Positions 18,268 through 26,642 of a stretch of DNA of 64,000 bases are shown piece by piece (position 1 is the stretch's first letter; the number at the start of each line of letters is the position of its first letter). Position numbers and translations under genes: made by a program. Source of the DNA: an uncultured Alphaproteobacteria bacterium (GTDB taxonomy: Bacteria > Pseudomonadota > Alphaproteobacteria > GCA-2731375). The stretch is from the NCBI GenBank assembly GCA_951812805.1, contig CATOSZ010000009.1:444501-508500 (forward strand). The letters are read 5' to 3'. The notes below the pieces were generated by a model that had not been told where the DNA came from, made no database searches, and worked only from the letters and a program-made list of their open reading frames with translations.

Positions 18268-19044
18268 TCAGTCGGGATTGTTTTCCGTTGTGGTTGGCTG
18301 GGTCAAGTCGGTCGTCGATTTCTTCTTTCGCATGCTGTCGCCTTTCAAGCCGATGCGGTGGGCGTTGTGGATGACGCGGTCGAGGATGGCGTCGGCGATG
18401 GTGGCCTCGCCGATCAGGTCGTGCCAGGCGGTCACGGGGATCTGCGCGGTGATGAGGGTTGAGCGTCGGTGGTATCGTTCCTCGCAGATTTCCAGGAGAT
18501 CGAGGCGCTGGCGGTCGGTCAGGCCATGGGTTCCCCAGTCGTCGAGGACGAGCAGCTGGACCCGGGCGAGGCGGTCGATCAGGCGGGGCAGCCGGCCGTC
18601 GAGGCGGGCCATGGCGAGGTCCTCGAAGAGCCTGGGCATGCGGACGTAGAGGACGGAATGATCGAGCCTGGCGGCCTGATGGGCGATGGCACAGGCGAGC
18701 CATGTCTTGCCGGTTCCGGTCTGGCCGGTGACGATGAGGTTCTCGTGTGCCTTGAGCCAGACGCCCTGGGCGAGAGAGAGGACGGCGCGGCGGTCGAGGC
18801 CTCGTTCGGCGGCGAAGTCGATGTCCTCGATGCAGGCCTCGGGGAAGCGTAGCCTGGCCTGTCTGAGGCGGTTGGCGAGGCGCTTGTCGGCGCGGGTGGC
18901 GGCCTCGCGGTCGAGCATGAGGGCGAGCCAGTCCTCGCGGTTCAATTCCGATGATTGGCCTCGCTCGGCCATGTCGCGGTAAGCCTCTGCCATGCCCTTG
19001 AAGCCGAGGGCCTGCATCTGGTCGAGGGTCGGGTGTGTCAGCAT
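18268..19044 (-). CDS. istB: IstB ATPase of the second IS21 element
   Basis: This 258-residue AAA+ helper ATPase has Walker A GQTGTGKTWLACAI, Walker B VQLLVLDDWGTHGL and the arginine-rich ICEERYHRRSTLI region. The ATG at 19044 (MLTHPTLDQMQALGF) follows the istA stop by 17 bases. A short lysine-rich tail (MRKKKSTTD) ends the protein. Sequence identity to the other IstB in this window is low, so the two elements belong to different IS21 subgroups. Confidence 0.93.
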   Translation of the reverse strand: MLTHPTLDQMQALGFKGMAEAYRDMAERGQSSELNREDWLALMLDREAATRADKRLANRLRQARLRFPEACIEDIDFAAERGLDRRAVLSLAQGVWLKAHENLIVTGQTGTGKTWLACAIAHQAARLDHSVLYVRMPRLFEDLAMARLDGRLPRLIDRLARVQLLVLDDWGTHGLTDRQRLDLLEICEERYHRRSTLITAQIPVTAWHDLIGEATIADAILDRVIHNAHRIGLKGDSMRKKKSTTDLTQPTTTENNPD

Positions 19045-19061
19045 GAGGTGTCTTCTCCTGG

Positions 19062-20615
19062 TTATCGGTAGTAGCCGGGGCCGCGGATGTTGGTGTGTGG
19101 CGGCAGCGGCAGAAGCGGTTCGCGCTCGGGGCGTGTGCGATCGAGGCCGGACTTGAGGATGGCGGCGAGCGATGAGTAGCTGGTCGTGTTGATGGTGAGC
19201 GCGCGTGCGCAGGCGGCCTCGACGCGTTCCGGTTCGTATCGGCGGGCGAGCGACAAGACGCCCATGGCGCTGCGATAGCCTTGCTCGGGATGGGGCCGAT
19301 CGCGGATCATCCGCTCGACCAGGAGGGCGGCGTTGGGGCCGATGCGGCTGGCCTGGTCGATCAGGCTTTGTGGCGTTCGCTCGGCATAGCGCTGGTGCGC
19401 CTTGGGCATGTGGGCCGGGATCGTGGCATGGCCGCCATGCGGTGAGCGGCGGAGATGGCTGGCGACGCGCTTGTGGTTGTGGAAGATCTCGACCGTGCGG
19501 TGAGTGAGCCGGACTTGGACCTTGCGGCCGATCAGGCCGTGCGGCACGGAGTAGAAGCTGCGCTCGACGTCGACGTGATAGTCGGAATGGACCTTGGCGG
19601 TCTTCCATTCGGCATATTCGAAGGGCGTCGTCGGCAGGGGTGCCAGGGCCTCGCGCTCGATGGCCTCGAACATCTGGCGCCGGCTCTTTCCAAGGTTGCG
19701 CATGGGCCGCTCGTTGAGCTCCTCGAGGAGGTCGCGGATCGCCCGGTTGAGCTGGTCGAGGGAGAAGAAGCGCGTATTGCGCAGTCTTGCCAGGATCCAG
19801 CGCTCGACGACCTGGACGGCGACTTCGACCTTGGCCTTGTCGCGCGGCTTGCGGACCCGGGTCGGCAGGACGGTGGTGTCGTAGTGCTCGGCGAGCGCGG
19901 CGAAGGTCGGGTTGAGGGTCGGCTCGAACCAGAGCGGCTTGGCGACGCCGGCCTTGAGGTTATCGCAGACGATGCTCTTGGGCACGCCGCCGAAGTAGGC
20001 GAGCGCCCGGCATTGTCCGGCGACCCAGTCGGGCAGGCGCTGGGTCAGGCTGGCGGTGGCGAAGGTGAGCGAGGAAGCGCCCAGCACGGCGACGAAGATC
20101 TGCGCGTCGTGCACCTCGCCGGTCTCGGGGTCGACGATGTCCACCGTCTGGCCGGCATAATCGGTCTGCATGACCGCACCGGCCTCGTGGCGGTTGCGCC
20201 AGGTGGCGCCGGTGCGCCGCTTGAACGCCGTGAAGGCTTCGCAGAACCAGGTGTAGCCGTAGCCATCGGGATGTGAGGCGCGGTATTCCTGCCAGAGCAG
20301 GGTCAGCGTCACCCCCTTGCGCTTCAGCTCGGCCGCGACCGTCGGCCAGTGCGGCTCGCACCTGTCGCGCGGGGGCCGGCCCATGCGGCGGAACAGCGTC
20401 TCTTGCAGGACCGCGTCGTCCTCGTATTCCGCCGGCAGCGGCCAGGCGGTAAGGCCGACCTCGCGGGCCCGCAGCAAATAGGTCGACACTGTCGTCTTGG
20501 AGACCTTCAGCCGTTCCGCCACCTCTCGCGCCGAGAGGCCTTGGTCATGCGTCAGCCGCAGGATCGTTCGTGCATCTCTCACCGTCGTTCGTCTCGTCTG
20601 CTTCCGTCTGGGCAT
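19062..20615 (-). CDS. istA: IstA transposase of the second IS21 element
   Basis: This 517-residue transposase has an N-terminal HTH (DQGLSAREVAERLKVSKTTV) and a DDE integrase core: D in VMQTDYAGQTVD, D in SIVCDNLKAG and E in KAKVEVAVQVVE. The C-terminal region includes FYSVPHGLIGRKVQVRL, the IstA beta-barrel. The methionine at 20615 (MPRRKQTRRT) is preferred over one five residues upstream. Length and catalytic residues look intact, so this copy could be active. The clean target duplication suggests recent insertion. Confidence 0.92.
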   Translation of the reverse strand: MPRRKQTRRTTVRDARTILRLTHDQGLSAREVAERLKVSKTTVSTYLLRAREVGLTAWPLPAEYEDDAVLQETLFRRMGRPPRDRCEPHWPTVAAELKRKGVTLTLLWQEYRASHPDGYGYTWFCEAFTAFKRRTGATWRNRHEAGAVMQTDYAGQTVDIVDPETGEVHDAQIFVAVLGASSLTFATASLTQRLPDWVAGQCRALAYFGGVPKSIVCDNLKAGVAKPLWFEPTLNPTFAALAEHYDTTVLPTRVRKPRDKAKVEVAVQVVERWILARLRNTRFFSLDQLNRAIRDLLEELNERPMRNLGKSRRQMFEAIEREALAPLPTTPFEYAEWKTAKVHSDYHVDVERSFYSVPHGLIGRKVQVRLTHRTVEIFHNHKRVASHLRRSPHGGHATIPAHMPKAHQRYAERTPQSLIDQASRIGPNAALLVERMIRDRPHPEQGYRSAMGVLSLARRYEPERVEAACARALTINTTSYSSLAAILKSGLDRTRPEREPLLPLPPHTNIRGPGYYR

Positions 20616-20794
20616 GTCCCCTCCCGGCAAAAGCCAAGAGGTAGACGCCGAGACGGCGCACCCGAAAGCTGAACTCAGATCGCCCCGTGATGCTGTCCGG
20701 GACTTTCCGGAATCACTGGCCGCGACTTACTGAAATCTCTGGCCAGGACTTTCCGTAATCGGTGTCCGGGACTTTCCGAAACGCGCAGTCCATA

Positions 20795-21252
20795 TGACGA
20801 ACACCTCCAACCTGCCGATCGAGGCGCTCGAGAGCGAATATCCACTGATGATCGAACGCTACGAGCTGGTGAAAGAGTCGGGTGGTGCCGGCCGATATCG
20901 TGGCGGACTGGGCCTGCGGCGCGACTATCGTCCCCTCGGCCACGAAACCACCTTCTCCGGTCAAGGTGAGCGTTTCGTCAATTCTCCCTGGGGTATCTTC
21001 GGCGGGGGACCGGCGGCGACGGGGCGGTTCGCTATTCTGCATGACGATGGGAACGTCGATCGCCTGGCAAACAAACCCTCGGCGCTGCGTGTCGGACCCT
21101 CGGCGCGCATCAGCGTGATCACGGCCGGCGGGGGCGGCTATGGCGCGCCCGGAGAAAGGGCCGCGGAGGATTTGGAGAAAGACGTTGCCAGCGGCAAGTT
21201 CGGCGAGATATTCATGGCCGAGCATTACGCGGAGGAACCCGCGGGGAAATAG
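20795..21252 (+). pseudogene. hyuB: Hydantoinase subunit B, 3' part (split by IS21)
   Basis: This is the C-terminal 152 residues of HyuB (TNTSNLPIEALESEYPLMIER, then GGAGRYRGGLGLRRDYRPL, GGPAATGRFAIL and the terminal ITAGGGGYGAPGER). These are the conserved last blocks of N-methylhydantoinase B. It resumes the frame broken at 18162. An ATG lies just upstream in the right-hand duplication (CATATG), so a short product could in principle be reinitiated, but it would lack most of the subunit. The GntR gene follows 24 bases later. Confidence 0.92.
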
Positions 21253-21276
21253 GCGCCACCCAGGCGAACGACAGGT

Positions 21277-22044
21277 ATGGCCAAGCCCTCCGGCAAGACG
21301 TCGAAACCTACGAAACAGGGGAACGGCACGCCGGTCGGCAGCGGCGCCTCCCTCACCGATGCGGCAACGGGATTTCTTCGCGACCGGATCCTGGATCTGA
21401 CTTTGTCGCCGGGCGAGCGGCTCGATGAAAAAATGCTGTTCGAGCGGTTCTCGCTTTCGCGCACGCCGGTCCGCGAAGCGCTCAATCGCCTCATCGCCGA
21501 AGGCCTCGTCGAGGTGAAAAGCAATCGCGGTGCCTTCGTCGCCGGCATGGACCTCAAGCACACCATGGATCTGTTGACTGCATATGTGATGTGCGAACGC
21601 ATGGTGGCGTCCAGTTGCAACTTGGAAGACGAAATGCTGGCCACCGATCTCTCTGAAATTCAGGATCGCTATGAAGAGACGGCGGCGAACCGAAAGCTGC
21701 TGAACATTACGGAAACAAACAGTGAGTTTCATCGCCGAATTGCACAGGCGACTGGGAACCAGTTCATCATGCAATTCTCGGCTGACCTGCACAATCTGGC
21801 GCGCCGAATTTCGTTCTTCGTATATCAAAAGGAACAATACAGCACAGGCGAGATCGTACTGCAGATCTCGAGAATCAACGGTCAGCACCGGGGAATCATA
21901 GACATCATCTCCAACAAGGATCGGGCGGGGCTGGTCGTGGCGATGGCCGAGCATGCCTCGGTATTCCGCGAACGGCTGTTCGACGTGATGAGCAAGGGAC
22001 AGGGCGAGGACGTCGATTTTCTGGCTCTGGATGCGGACGCCTGA
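21277..22044 (+). CDS. GntR-family regulator with FCD ligand-binding domain
   Basis: This 255-residue transcription factor has a winged HTH at about residues 25-90 (FLRDRILDLTLSPGERLDEK, then FSLSRTPVREALNRLIAEGL and VKSNRGAFVAGM). An all-helical FCD domain follows, with candidate metal/ligand residues in NSEFHRRIAQATGN, and H residues in INGQHRGIID and MAEHASVFRE. FCD regulators usually bind small carboxylates and repress adjacent catabolic operons. It ends the plus-strand hydantoinase operon. The inverted repeat at 12686-12720 is a candidate operator. The gene has become distal to an IS21 insertion, so polarity may reduce its expression. Confidence 0.92.
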   Translation: MAKPSGKTSKPTKQGNGTPVGSGASLTDAATGFLRDRILDLTLSPGERLDEKMLFERFSLSRTPVREALNRLIAEGLVEVKSNRGAFVAGMDLKHTMDLLTAYVMCERMVASSCNLEDEMLATDLSEIQDRYEETAANRKLLNITETNSEFHRRIAQATGNQFIMQFSADLHNLARRISFFVYQKEQYSTGEIVLQISRINGQHRGIIDIISNKDRAGLVVAMAEHASVFRERLFDVMSKGQGEDVDFLALDADA

Positions 22045-22088
22045 AGCAAACCGTGCATTCTCGGAGCGCTTACGACTGGGCAACGATG

Positions 22089-22250
22089 TTTCCCTGCAGG
22101 TTCCCTGTTATCCGAGAAGTATTCCCTGTTCACCGGAGTAGGGAAATCTGCATATTTATCCCGTGGATTCATGAGATTATACTGTCTAGAGTTCGCGAAT
22201 CCAGGGCAGATTAGCGATTCTCCCTGTATTTTCCCTGCTGAACAGGGAAA
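22089..22250. repeat. Cluster of TTCCCTG/CAGGGAA motifs
   Basis: At least six CCCTG heptamer-like motifs (TTCCCTGCAGG, TTCCCTGTTATC, ATTCCCTGTTCA, GTAGGGAAAT, TCTCCCTGTATT, TTTCCCTGCTG) and an opposing CAGGGAAAA lie within 160 bases. From memory, short intergenic repeats of this look are scattered in many alphaproteobacterial genomes. No gene is visible between 22045 and 22494, and the rest of that interval shows nothing else I can name. Confidence 0.55.
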
Positions 22251-22494
22251 ACCGGCTAGAAAGACCCGAGACCGGTACCGGGAATGGTGCCGACACCACC
22301 ACCCGCTCCGGGGCGAACCGGGGTGGTTTCGTACCCTCGGATATAACTTTGAAAAATCAAAGGCTTGCGCGGTATATGCCAGCTATTCGTTGGCTGTGAG
22401 ACGCCGTATTCGGGCCATTTGGCGGCATTTTCCGAGAGTGTCTCTCGGGGCCCGTTTCCGTAGCCAACGTTTTCGATGGTATAGGCGGTTGCGC

Positions 22495-22809
22495 TCAGGA
22501 GAATCCGAGCATGGCGCGCTGCTCCACCCAGCTTTCGGGCAGATGGCGGAGCCGCTTCAGCCGCGAGGCGGTGAGTTCGACGGGCTGGCTACCATCGAGT
22601 ATGGCCTTGACGATGTCCGGGGCGAGATAAGCCAAGGGCAGGATGCGGCTGACATCTCCCTTGTTGACGCCCTGCCGTGAAGCGAGGTCGGTCACCGATA
22701 CGGCCGTGCCATCCATCAATTCCCTCGCCCACAAATGCGCCTGACCGATGAGCGAGACCAACGCCGGGTCTGGTGGTCGCGGTGCGCTGGCCTCGGAAAG
22801 AAGCAGGAT
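22495..22809 (-). pseudogene. Serine recombinase, C-terminal fragment
   Basis: About 100 residues read in frame up to the IS21 end at 22810. They contain DPALVSLIGQAHLWARELMDG, VTDLASRQGVNKGDVSRILP and LAYLAPDIVKAILDGSQPVEL, and end in SWVEQRAMLGFS. This pattern is the C-terminal zinc-ribbon-less tail of alphaproteobacterial large serine recombinases (DNA invertase/resolvase family). The catalytic N-terminal domain is missing and was cut off by the insertion or by a linked rearrangement. No intact partner copy exists in the window. Confidence 0.75.
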
Positions 22810-22925
22810 TGTGAATCGGCATGCAAAACTGACCCACTTTGGTGGGTTATGAGCGGTAAGAATTGACCCACCTGGAACGCTAGCATCCGCACGGAACAGT
22901 GCGGAGGAAAGAGCAGGTGGTATTG

Positions 22926-24425
22926 ATGGAAAGCGTATTGAAGATCCGACGTTGGATATTACGGGAGGGTCGGAGTATCCGATCTGTATCTCGTCAGACT
23001 GGTTTGTCGCGGAACACGATTAAGAAGTATCTGAAGGACGGCGATCCACCGAGCTATCAGCGGCGCGTTTCACCCGTCCGGCGTAAGCTTAGCGATGGCT
23101 TCGCCAGCCGGCTTCGGGCGCTCTTTGAGCAGGACCTGGGGCGCCCGCGCCGTGAGCGCCGGACGGCCAAGAAGCTTTATGAGCAGCTTGTGTCGGAAGG
23201 CTATAGCGGATCCTACTCGACGGTTCAGAGGTTTGTCCGCGACCTGAAGCGTTCTGGCGCCGGATCGGGGGATGCGTTCATTCCGTTGCACTTTACGGCA
23301 GGTGACGCGCTCCAGTTTGACTGGAGCACGGAATACGCTGTCCTGGGCGGTGTCGAGCAGAAGGTAAAGGTTGCCCACTTCCGCCTATGTCATAGCCGCA
23401 AGCCCTTTGTTGTTGCCTATCCCAGCGAATCTCAGGAGATGGTGCTGGACGCCTTTGCACGGGCGATGTCTTTCTATGGCGGCGTACCGCGCCGGGTGAT
23501 CATCGACAACCCCAAGACGATGGTAACCTATGTTTCGCGCTCTAAGGACCGTGTGTTCCATCCGCGCTTTCTGGCGTTGATGAACCACTATGTGATGGAA
23601 CCGGTTGCTTGCACACCCGCGGCGGGGTGGGAGAAGGGTCAGATTGAGAACCAGGTTGGGTTCCTGCGGGGACAGCTGTTTGCGCCCAAGCCCGCCTTTG
23701 ACGATCTGGATGCGCTGAACGGCTGGTTGCGTCTGCGCTGCGAGGAATTGGCGAATCGCGCCCACCCCGAACAATCGGATCGCAAGATCTCGGACGTGTT
23801 CGCAGACGAGTGCGCCGAACTGCGTCCCCTGGGCCGGGCTTTTGACGGCTATGTTGAGAAGGCCGCTCGTGTCCGCTCTACCTGTCTGGTCCAATATGCC
23901 ACCAATCGCTATAGCGTCCCCTCCCGGTTCGCCGGGGAGCTTGTCTCTCTGCGCGCCTATGCGGACCGGATCGTGGTTGTGTCAGGGCAGAATGTGATTG
24001 CCGAGCACAAGCGCCGCTTTACCCGCAACGCCAGCTATTTCGAGCCCTGGCATTACCTGCCCCTACTCGACCGCAAGCCCGGCGCGCTGAGAGATGGCGC
24101 GCCCTTTGTGGGTTGGCAATTGCCTGAGGCGATGCACCGGGTCAGGGCGCATTACATGGCCGGCAAAGGCGGGGACCGGGAGTTTGTCGATCTGCTCCTG
24201 CTGGCCCAGGATCACGGGATCGAGGTGGTCGAGATAGCCTGTGAACTGGCCGTGGAGCAGAACACGCTGCGCCTTCCGGCCATCATCAATCTGATCAACC
24301 AACTGGTGGAGCCGGTCATCGCGCCATGGGGCGAGAGCCACGCCTATCCGCAACTGACCTTGCGGCCCGAAGCGGACTGCAAGCGCTATGAGACGCTGTG
24401 CGTTGCCGGGGAGGCCGTCGCATGA
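22926..24425 (+). CDS. istA: IS21 transposase IstA, copy 2
   Basis: This 499-residue transposase is identical in sequence, as far as I can read, to copy 1 (1861-3360). It has the N-terminal HTH at about residues 13-35 and DDE residues in LQFDWSTEY, VIIDNPK and GQIENQVGF. The ATG at 22926 carries AGGTGG as ribosome site. The gene is intact and overlaps istB by ATGA. It lies within the unit whose ends are at 22810 and 25785. Confidence 0.93.
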   Translation: MESVLKIRRWILREGRSIRSVSRQTGLSRNTIKKYLKDGDPPSYQRRVSPVRRKLSDGFASRLRALFEQDLGRPRRERRTAKKLYEQLVSEGYSGSYSTVQRFVRDLKRSGAGSGDAFIPLHFTAGDALQFDWSTEYAVLGGVEQKVKVAHFRLCHSRKPFVVAYPSESQEMVLDAFARAMSFYGGVPRRVIIDNPKTMVTYVSRSKDRVFHPRFLALMNHYVMEPVACTPAAGWEKGQIENQVGFLRGQLFAPKPAFDDLDALNGWLRLRCEELANRAHPEQSDRKISDVFADECAELRPLGRAFDGYVEKAARVRSTCLVQYATNRYSVPSRFAGELVSLRAYADRIVVVSGQNVIAEHKRRFTRNASYFEPWHYLPLLDRKPGALRDGAPFVGWQLPEAMHRVRAHYMAGKGGDREFVDLLLLAQDHGIEVVEIACELAVEQNTLRLPAIINLINQLVEPVIAPWGESHAYPQLTLRPEADCKRYETLCVAGEAVA

Positions 24426-25153
24426 AAGCTTTGATAGACCAACTGATCGCCCTGAGGCTGTATGGAATGGCGGCTTGCGCCGAAGCTTTGCTGGCCGCGC
24501 GCAAGCCGCCAAGTCTGACCACTGCGATAAAGCAACTGATCGACGCCGAGACTGTAGAGCGCCGGGTGCGCTCTATCCAGCACCAAATGCGGGCCTCGAA
24601 GTTCCCCCACCATAAGGACTTCGCCACTTTCGATTACGGCCTAGCCGCCGTCACCCAAGCGCAAATCGACCCCTTCTGCTCAGGGCAGTTCACCCAGGAG
24701 GCCCACAACCTCATTCTGGTGGGCGGAACCGGTACGGGCAAAACCCACATCGCCATTGCTCTGGGGACGCTGTTGATCAATCAGGGAAAGAAGGTCCGTT
24801 TCTTCAACGCCGTCGATCTGATCAATGCGCTGATCAAGGAACAGGCCGAAGGCAACGCCGGCAAGATCATCCGGCAACTGACGGCCATGGATTGCGTCAT
24901 CATCGACGAACTGGGCTATATCCCATTCCCCAAATCCGGCGGTGCGCTCTTGTTCCACCTGATCAGCAAACTCTATGAGAAGACCAGCGTCATCACCACC
25001 ACCAATCTGGAGTTCGGGGAATGGGTCTCCGTCTTCGGAGATGCAAAAATGACAACCGCGTTGCTGGATCGTGTAACGCATCACTGCGCAATCATCGAAA
25101 CAGGCAACATGTCTTACCGCTTCGCACAAAGCAAACAGCGACGACAAAAGTAG
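24422..25153 (+). CDS. istB: IS21 helper ATPase IstB, copy 2
   Basis: This 243-residue AAA+ ATPase has Walker A GGTGTGKTHIAIAL and Walker B CVIIDELGYIPF. It differs from the other copies in VITTTNLEF, where they have VIITTNLEF. It is coupled to istA by an ATGA overlap. A stem-loop with AGCCCCAGGCTGATC and GAGCCAATCAGCCTGGGGGCT lies 15-65 bases after the stop and probably serves as transcription terminator of the element. Confidence 0.93.
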   Translation: MKALIDQLIALRLYGMAACAEALLAARKPPSLTTAIKQLIDAETVERRVRSIQHQMRASKFPHHKDFATFDYGLAAVTQAQIDPFCSGQFTQEAHNLILVGGTGTGKTHIAIALGTLLINQGKKVRFFNAVDLINALIKEQAEGNAGKIIRQLTAMDCVIIDELGYIPFPKSGGALLFHLISKLYEKTSVITTTNLEFGEWVSVFGDAKMTTALLDRVTHHCAIIETGNMSYRFAQSKQRRQK

Positions 25154-25253
25154 CCGCCCTGTAAGCAAAGCCCCAGGCTGATCCGCTATATGGAGCCAAT
25201 CAGCCTGGGGGCTTTCATCGCAAAGGCGGGCAAATCAAAACGGGTCCTGTACA

Positions 25254-25740
25254 GATTGTTCTGCAAAAGGGGTTTCGTAGCTGGGGCACAAGTCCGGGCC
25301 GATGGGGTGGATGAGCTGCCTCCGGCTGGTCCGGGCTCTCGCGATCGAAATCCATGAGGACTGGCTGGATGCCAACCGCTAGCTCAACATGATCCATCTC
25401 AAGGAGAGCAAAAGCGAACGCATCCAGAAAGCCGCCTGACGGCGGCTCGGCATGCCTGGCGCTCCGAGCAATCGAAATCTCCGCGCCAGGCATGCCGGTG
25501 GCCCTCATCGGCAGCCATGACAAACTTGCAGAACAGTCTGGACACTACTTCAAAAGCTCATTGCCACTTCAAGAACCCCACCTGATCCCCACGTTCCGCC
25601 GCCGGCCCGGTTGTCCCGGTGGGCCCACAGGCCCCTCCCACGCGGCTTCGCTCCGCGTAACGCAAAGCGCTACACGAAGCCGCGCGGGGCCCTCCCGTGG
25701 ACTACCGGGACAACCTCCGTCGAAGCAAGGGGGGGGGGTC
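25254..25740. other. Passenger segment of the IS21 unit, non-coding remnants
   Basis: No intact gene is visible. At 25343-25440 the plus strand reads EIHEDWLDANR, stop, LNMIHLKESKSERIQKAA, which looks like the decayed C-terminus of a mutator/IS256-type transposase. At 25448-25497 there is a perfect 14-base inverted repeat (CGGCATGCCTGGCG arms, 22-base loop). A long hairpin occupies 25609-25715 and a run of 10 G follows at 25729. The copy at 52721-53040 lacks about 160 bp between GGCTCGG and GGCCCGG and has one G fewer. Confidence 0.6.
25609..25715. repeat. 107-bp long imperfect hairpin in the IS21 passenger
   Basis: Outer arms GGTTGTCCCGGT and ACCGGGACAACC pair perfectly. Further pairing continues inward to CGCGGCTTCG/CGAAGCCGCG, leaving a loop of about 24 bases. 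An identical-length copy is at 52918-53024. It could be an RNA structure, a terminator or an old element end. Confidence 0.75.
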
Positions 25741-25991
25741 AATTTTGCACGCCGATAGGGGGTCAGAATTAAATGCTGATTGACAGTCGCACCCTGGGAC
25801 TGGCGGCGGGAAAGCGGCTCGCGCGCTGAGTGGCCTCCAGCCGGCAACCGATCCGCCGCACCCGGCACCAGCCCGCTTGCGCACCGGCGGGAGTAAGAGG
25901 ACGGCGGGGCGATGGGGGAGCGCGGGGAGAGGTCATTCGCCTATCGCCGCTGAAACGTATCGTTCCCAAGAGCCATTGGAGAGGCTATGTT

Positions 25992-26642
25992 ATGCCCATG
26001 AGCGACAGTGCCGAAAGCATCTACGACACCCACGCGGCCGTGCGCCAGCTGAAGGAAGCCGGCATGCCGGAGCCGCAGGCCGAGGTCGTGGTCTCCCAGC
26101 AACACAACCTGATCCGCCATAATCTCGCGACCAAGGCCGATATCGAGACGGTACGCGGCGAAATCGAGACAGTTCGCGGCGAAATCGAGACCCTGCGCCT
26201 GGAAACCAAGGCTGAAATCGAAGCGGTTCGCGGCGATGTCGAAAAACTCCGGATCGAAACCAAGGCCGACATGCAGGCCCTGCATCTGGAGACGAACGCC
26301 GTCATCGAAGCCCTGCGTCAGGAGACCAAGGGTGAAATCGCGAGCGTCCGCGGCGAAATCGAGAATGTCCGCGCGGATGTCGAACGCCTCCGCCTGGAGA
26401 CCAGGGCCGATATCGATCGACTCCGCATGGAAACCAAGGCCGATAACGACCGCCTCCGACTGGAAACCAACGCTCGAATCGAGGAAGTCCGCGCGGACGT
26501 CGAGAAACTCCGCCTCGAGACCAAGGCCAGCATTTCCAGCCTGAAGCTCGATCTTCTGAAGTGGAACGCCGGCATGTTGTTCACCACCACGGTCGCCATC
26601 GGCGGCATCGTTCTCGCCGCGTTGCGCCTGCTCCCCGTCTGA
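25992..26642 (+). CDS. Coiled-coil protein with C-terminal membrane anchor (DUF1640-like)
   Basis: The 216-residue protein begins with a globular section (SIYDTHAAVRQLKEAGMPEPQ) and then forms a long coiled coil at about residues 45-180. The coil is built from near-repeats of the type ETKADIExxRxDVEKLR. It ends in one hydrophobic helix (MLFTTTVAIGGIVLAALRLL). This is the architecture of bacterial DUF1640/CCDC90-like proteins. The ATG at 25992 has GGAGAGG upstream. Function is unknown. It is the first gene of the plasmid-like block, only about 200 bases from the IS21 unit. Confidence 0.8.
   Translation: MPMSDSAESIYDTHAAVRQLKEAGMPEPQAEVVVSQQHNLIRHNLATKADIETVRGEIETVRGEIETLRLETKAEIEAVRGDVEKLRIETKADMQALHLETNAVIEALRQETKGEIASVRGEIENVRADVERLRLETRADIDRLRMETKADNDRLRLETNARIEEVRADVEKLRLETKASISSLKLDLLKWNAGMLFTTTVAIGGIVLAALRLLPV

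Larger units (their letters stand above)
18163..20787 (-). mobile_element. Second IS21-family element (2625 bp) inside hyuB
   Basis: The ends are TGCGGATTTCGGTAGTTCCGG on the left and TGCGCGTTTCGGAAAGTCCC (complement) on the right. Each is followed by further AAAGTCC/AGTCCTGGCC-type internal repeats, as in IS21 multiple terminal repeats. The element is flanked by a direct 7-bp duplication GTCCATA at 18156-18162 and 20788-20794. istA and istB are on the minus strand. This family member is clearly different from the three copies at 1046, 22810 and 47245. Confidence 0.95.
22810..25785 (+). mobile_element. IS21 unit with passenger DNA, copy 2
   Basis: This 2976-bp unit starts TGTGAATCGGCATGCAAAAC. 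Its other end, read on the minus strand, starts TGTCAATCAGCATTTAATTC and is followed by a second internal repeat (CGGCGTGCAAAATTGACCCC). The two ends match as imperfect inverted repeats through CTGACCC. IstAB occupy the first 2.4 kb, and 25254-25740 is non-IstAB passenger DNA. The same unit is present at 47245-53093 with different flanks on both sides, so it seems to move as one block. No target duplication is visible at this copy. Confidence 0.75.

Noticed and set aside
25609..25715. Integron attC site
   Set aside because: The arms read GTTGTCC...GGACAAC from outside in. attC needs RYYYAAC on the left and GTTRRRY on the right with extrahelical bases. No integron integrase is present.
22802..25795. 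Target-site duplication for IS21 unit copies 2 and 3
   Set aside because: Flanks AGCAGGAT/GTCGCACC (copy 2) and CGTAGGGG/CGTCTGGA (copy 3) do not match, nor do cross-pairings expected for plasmid integration. Origin by simple transposition cannot be shown.
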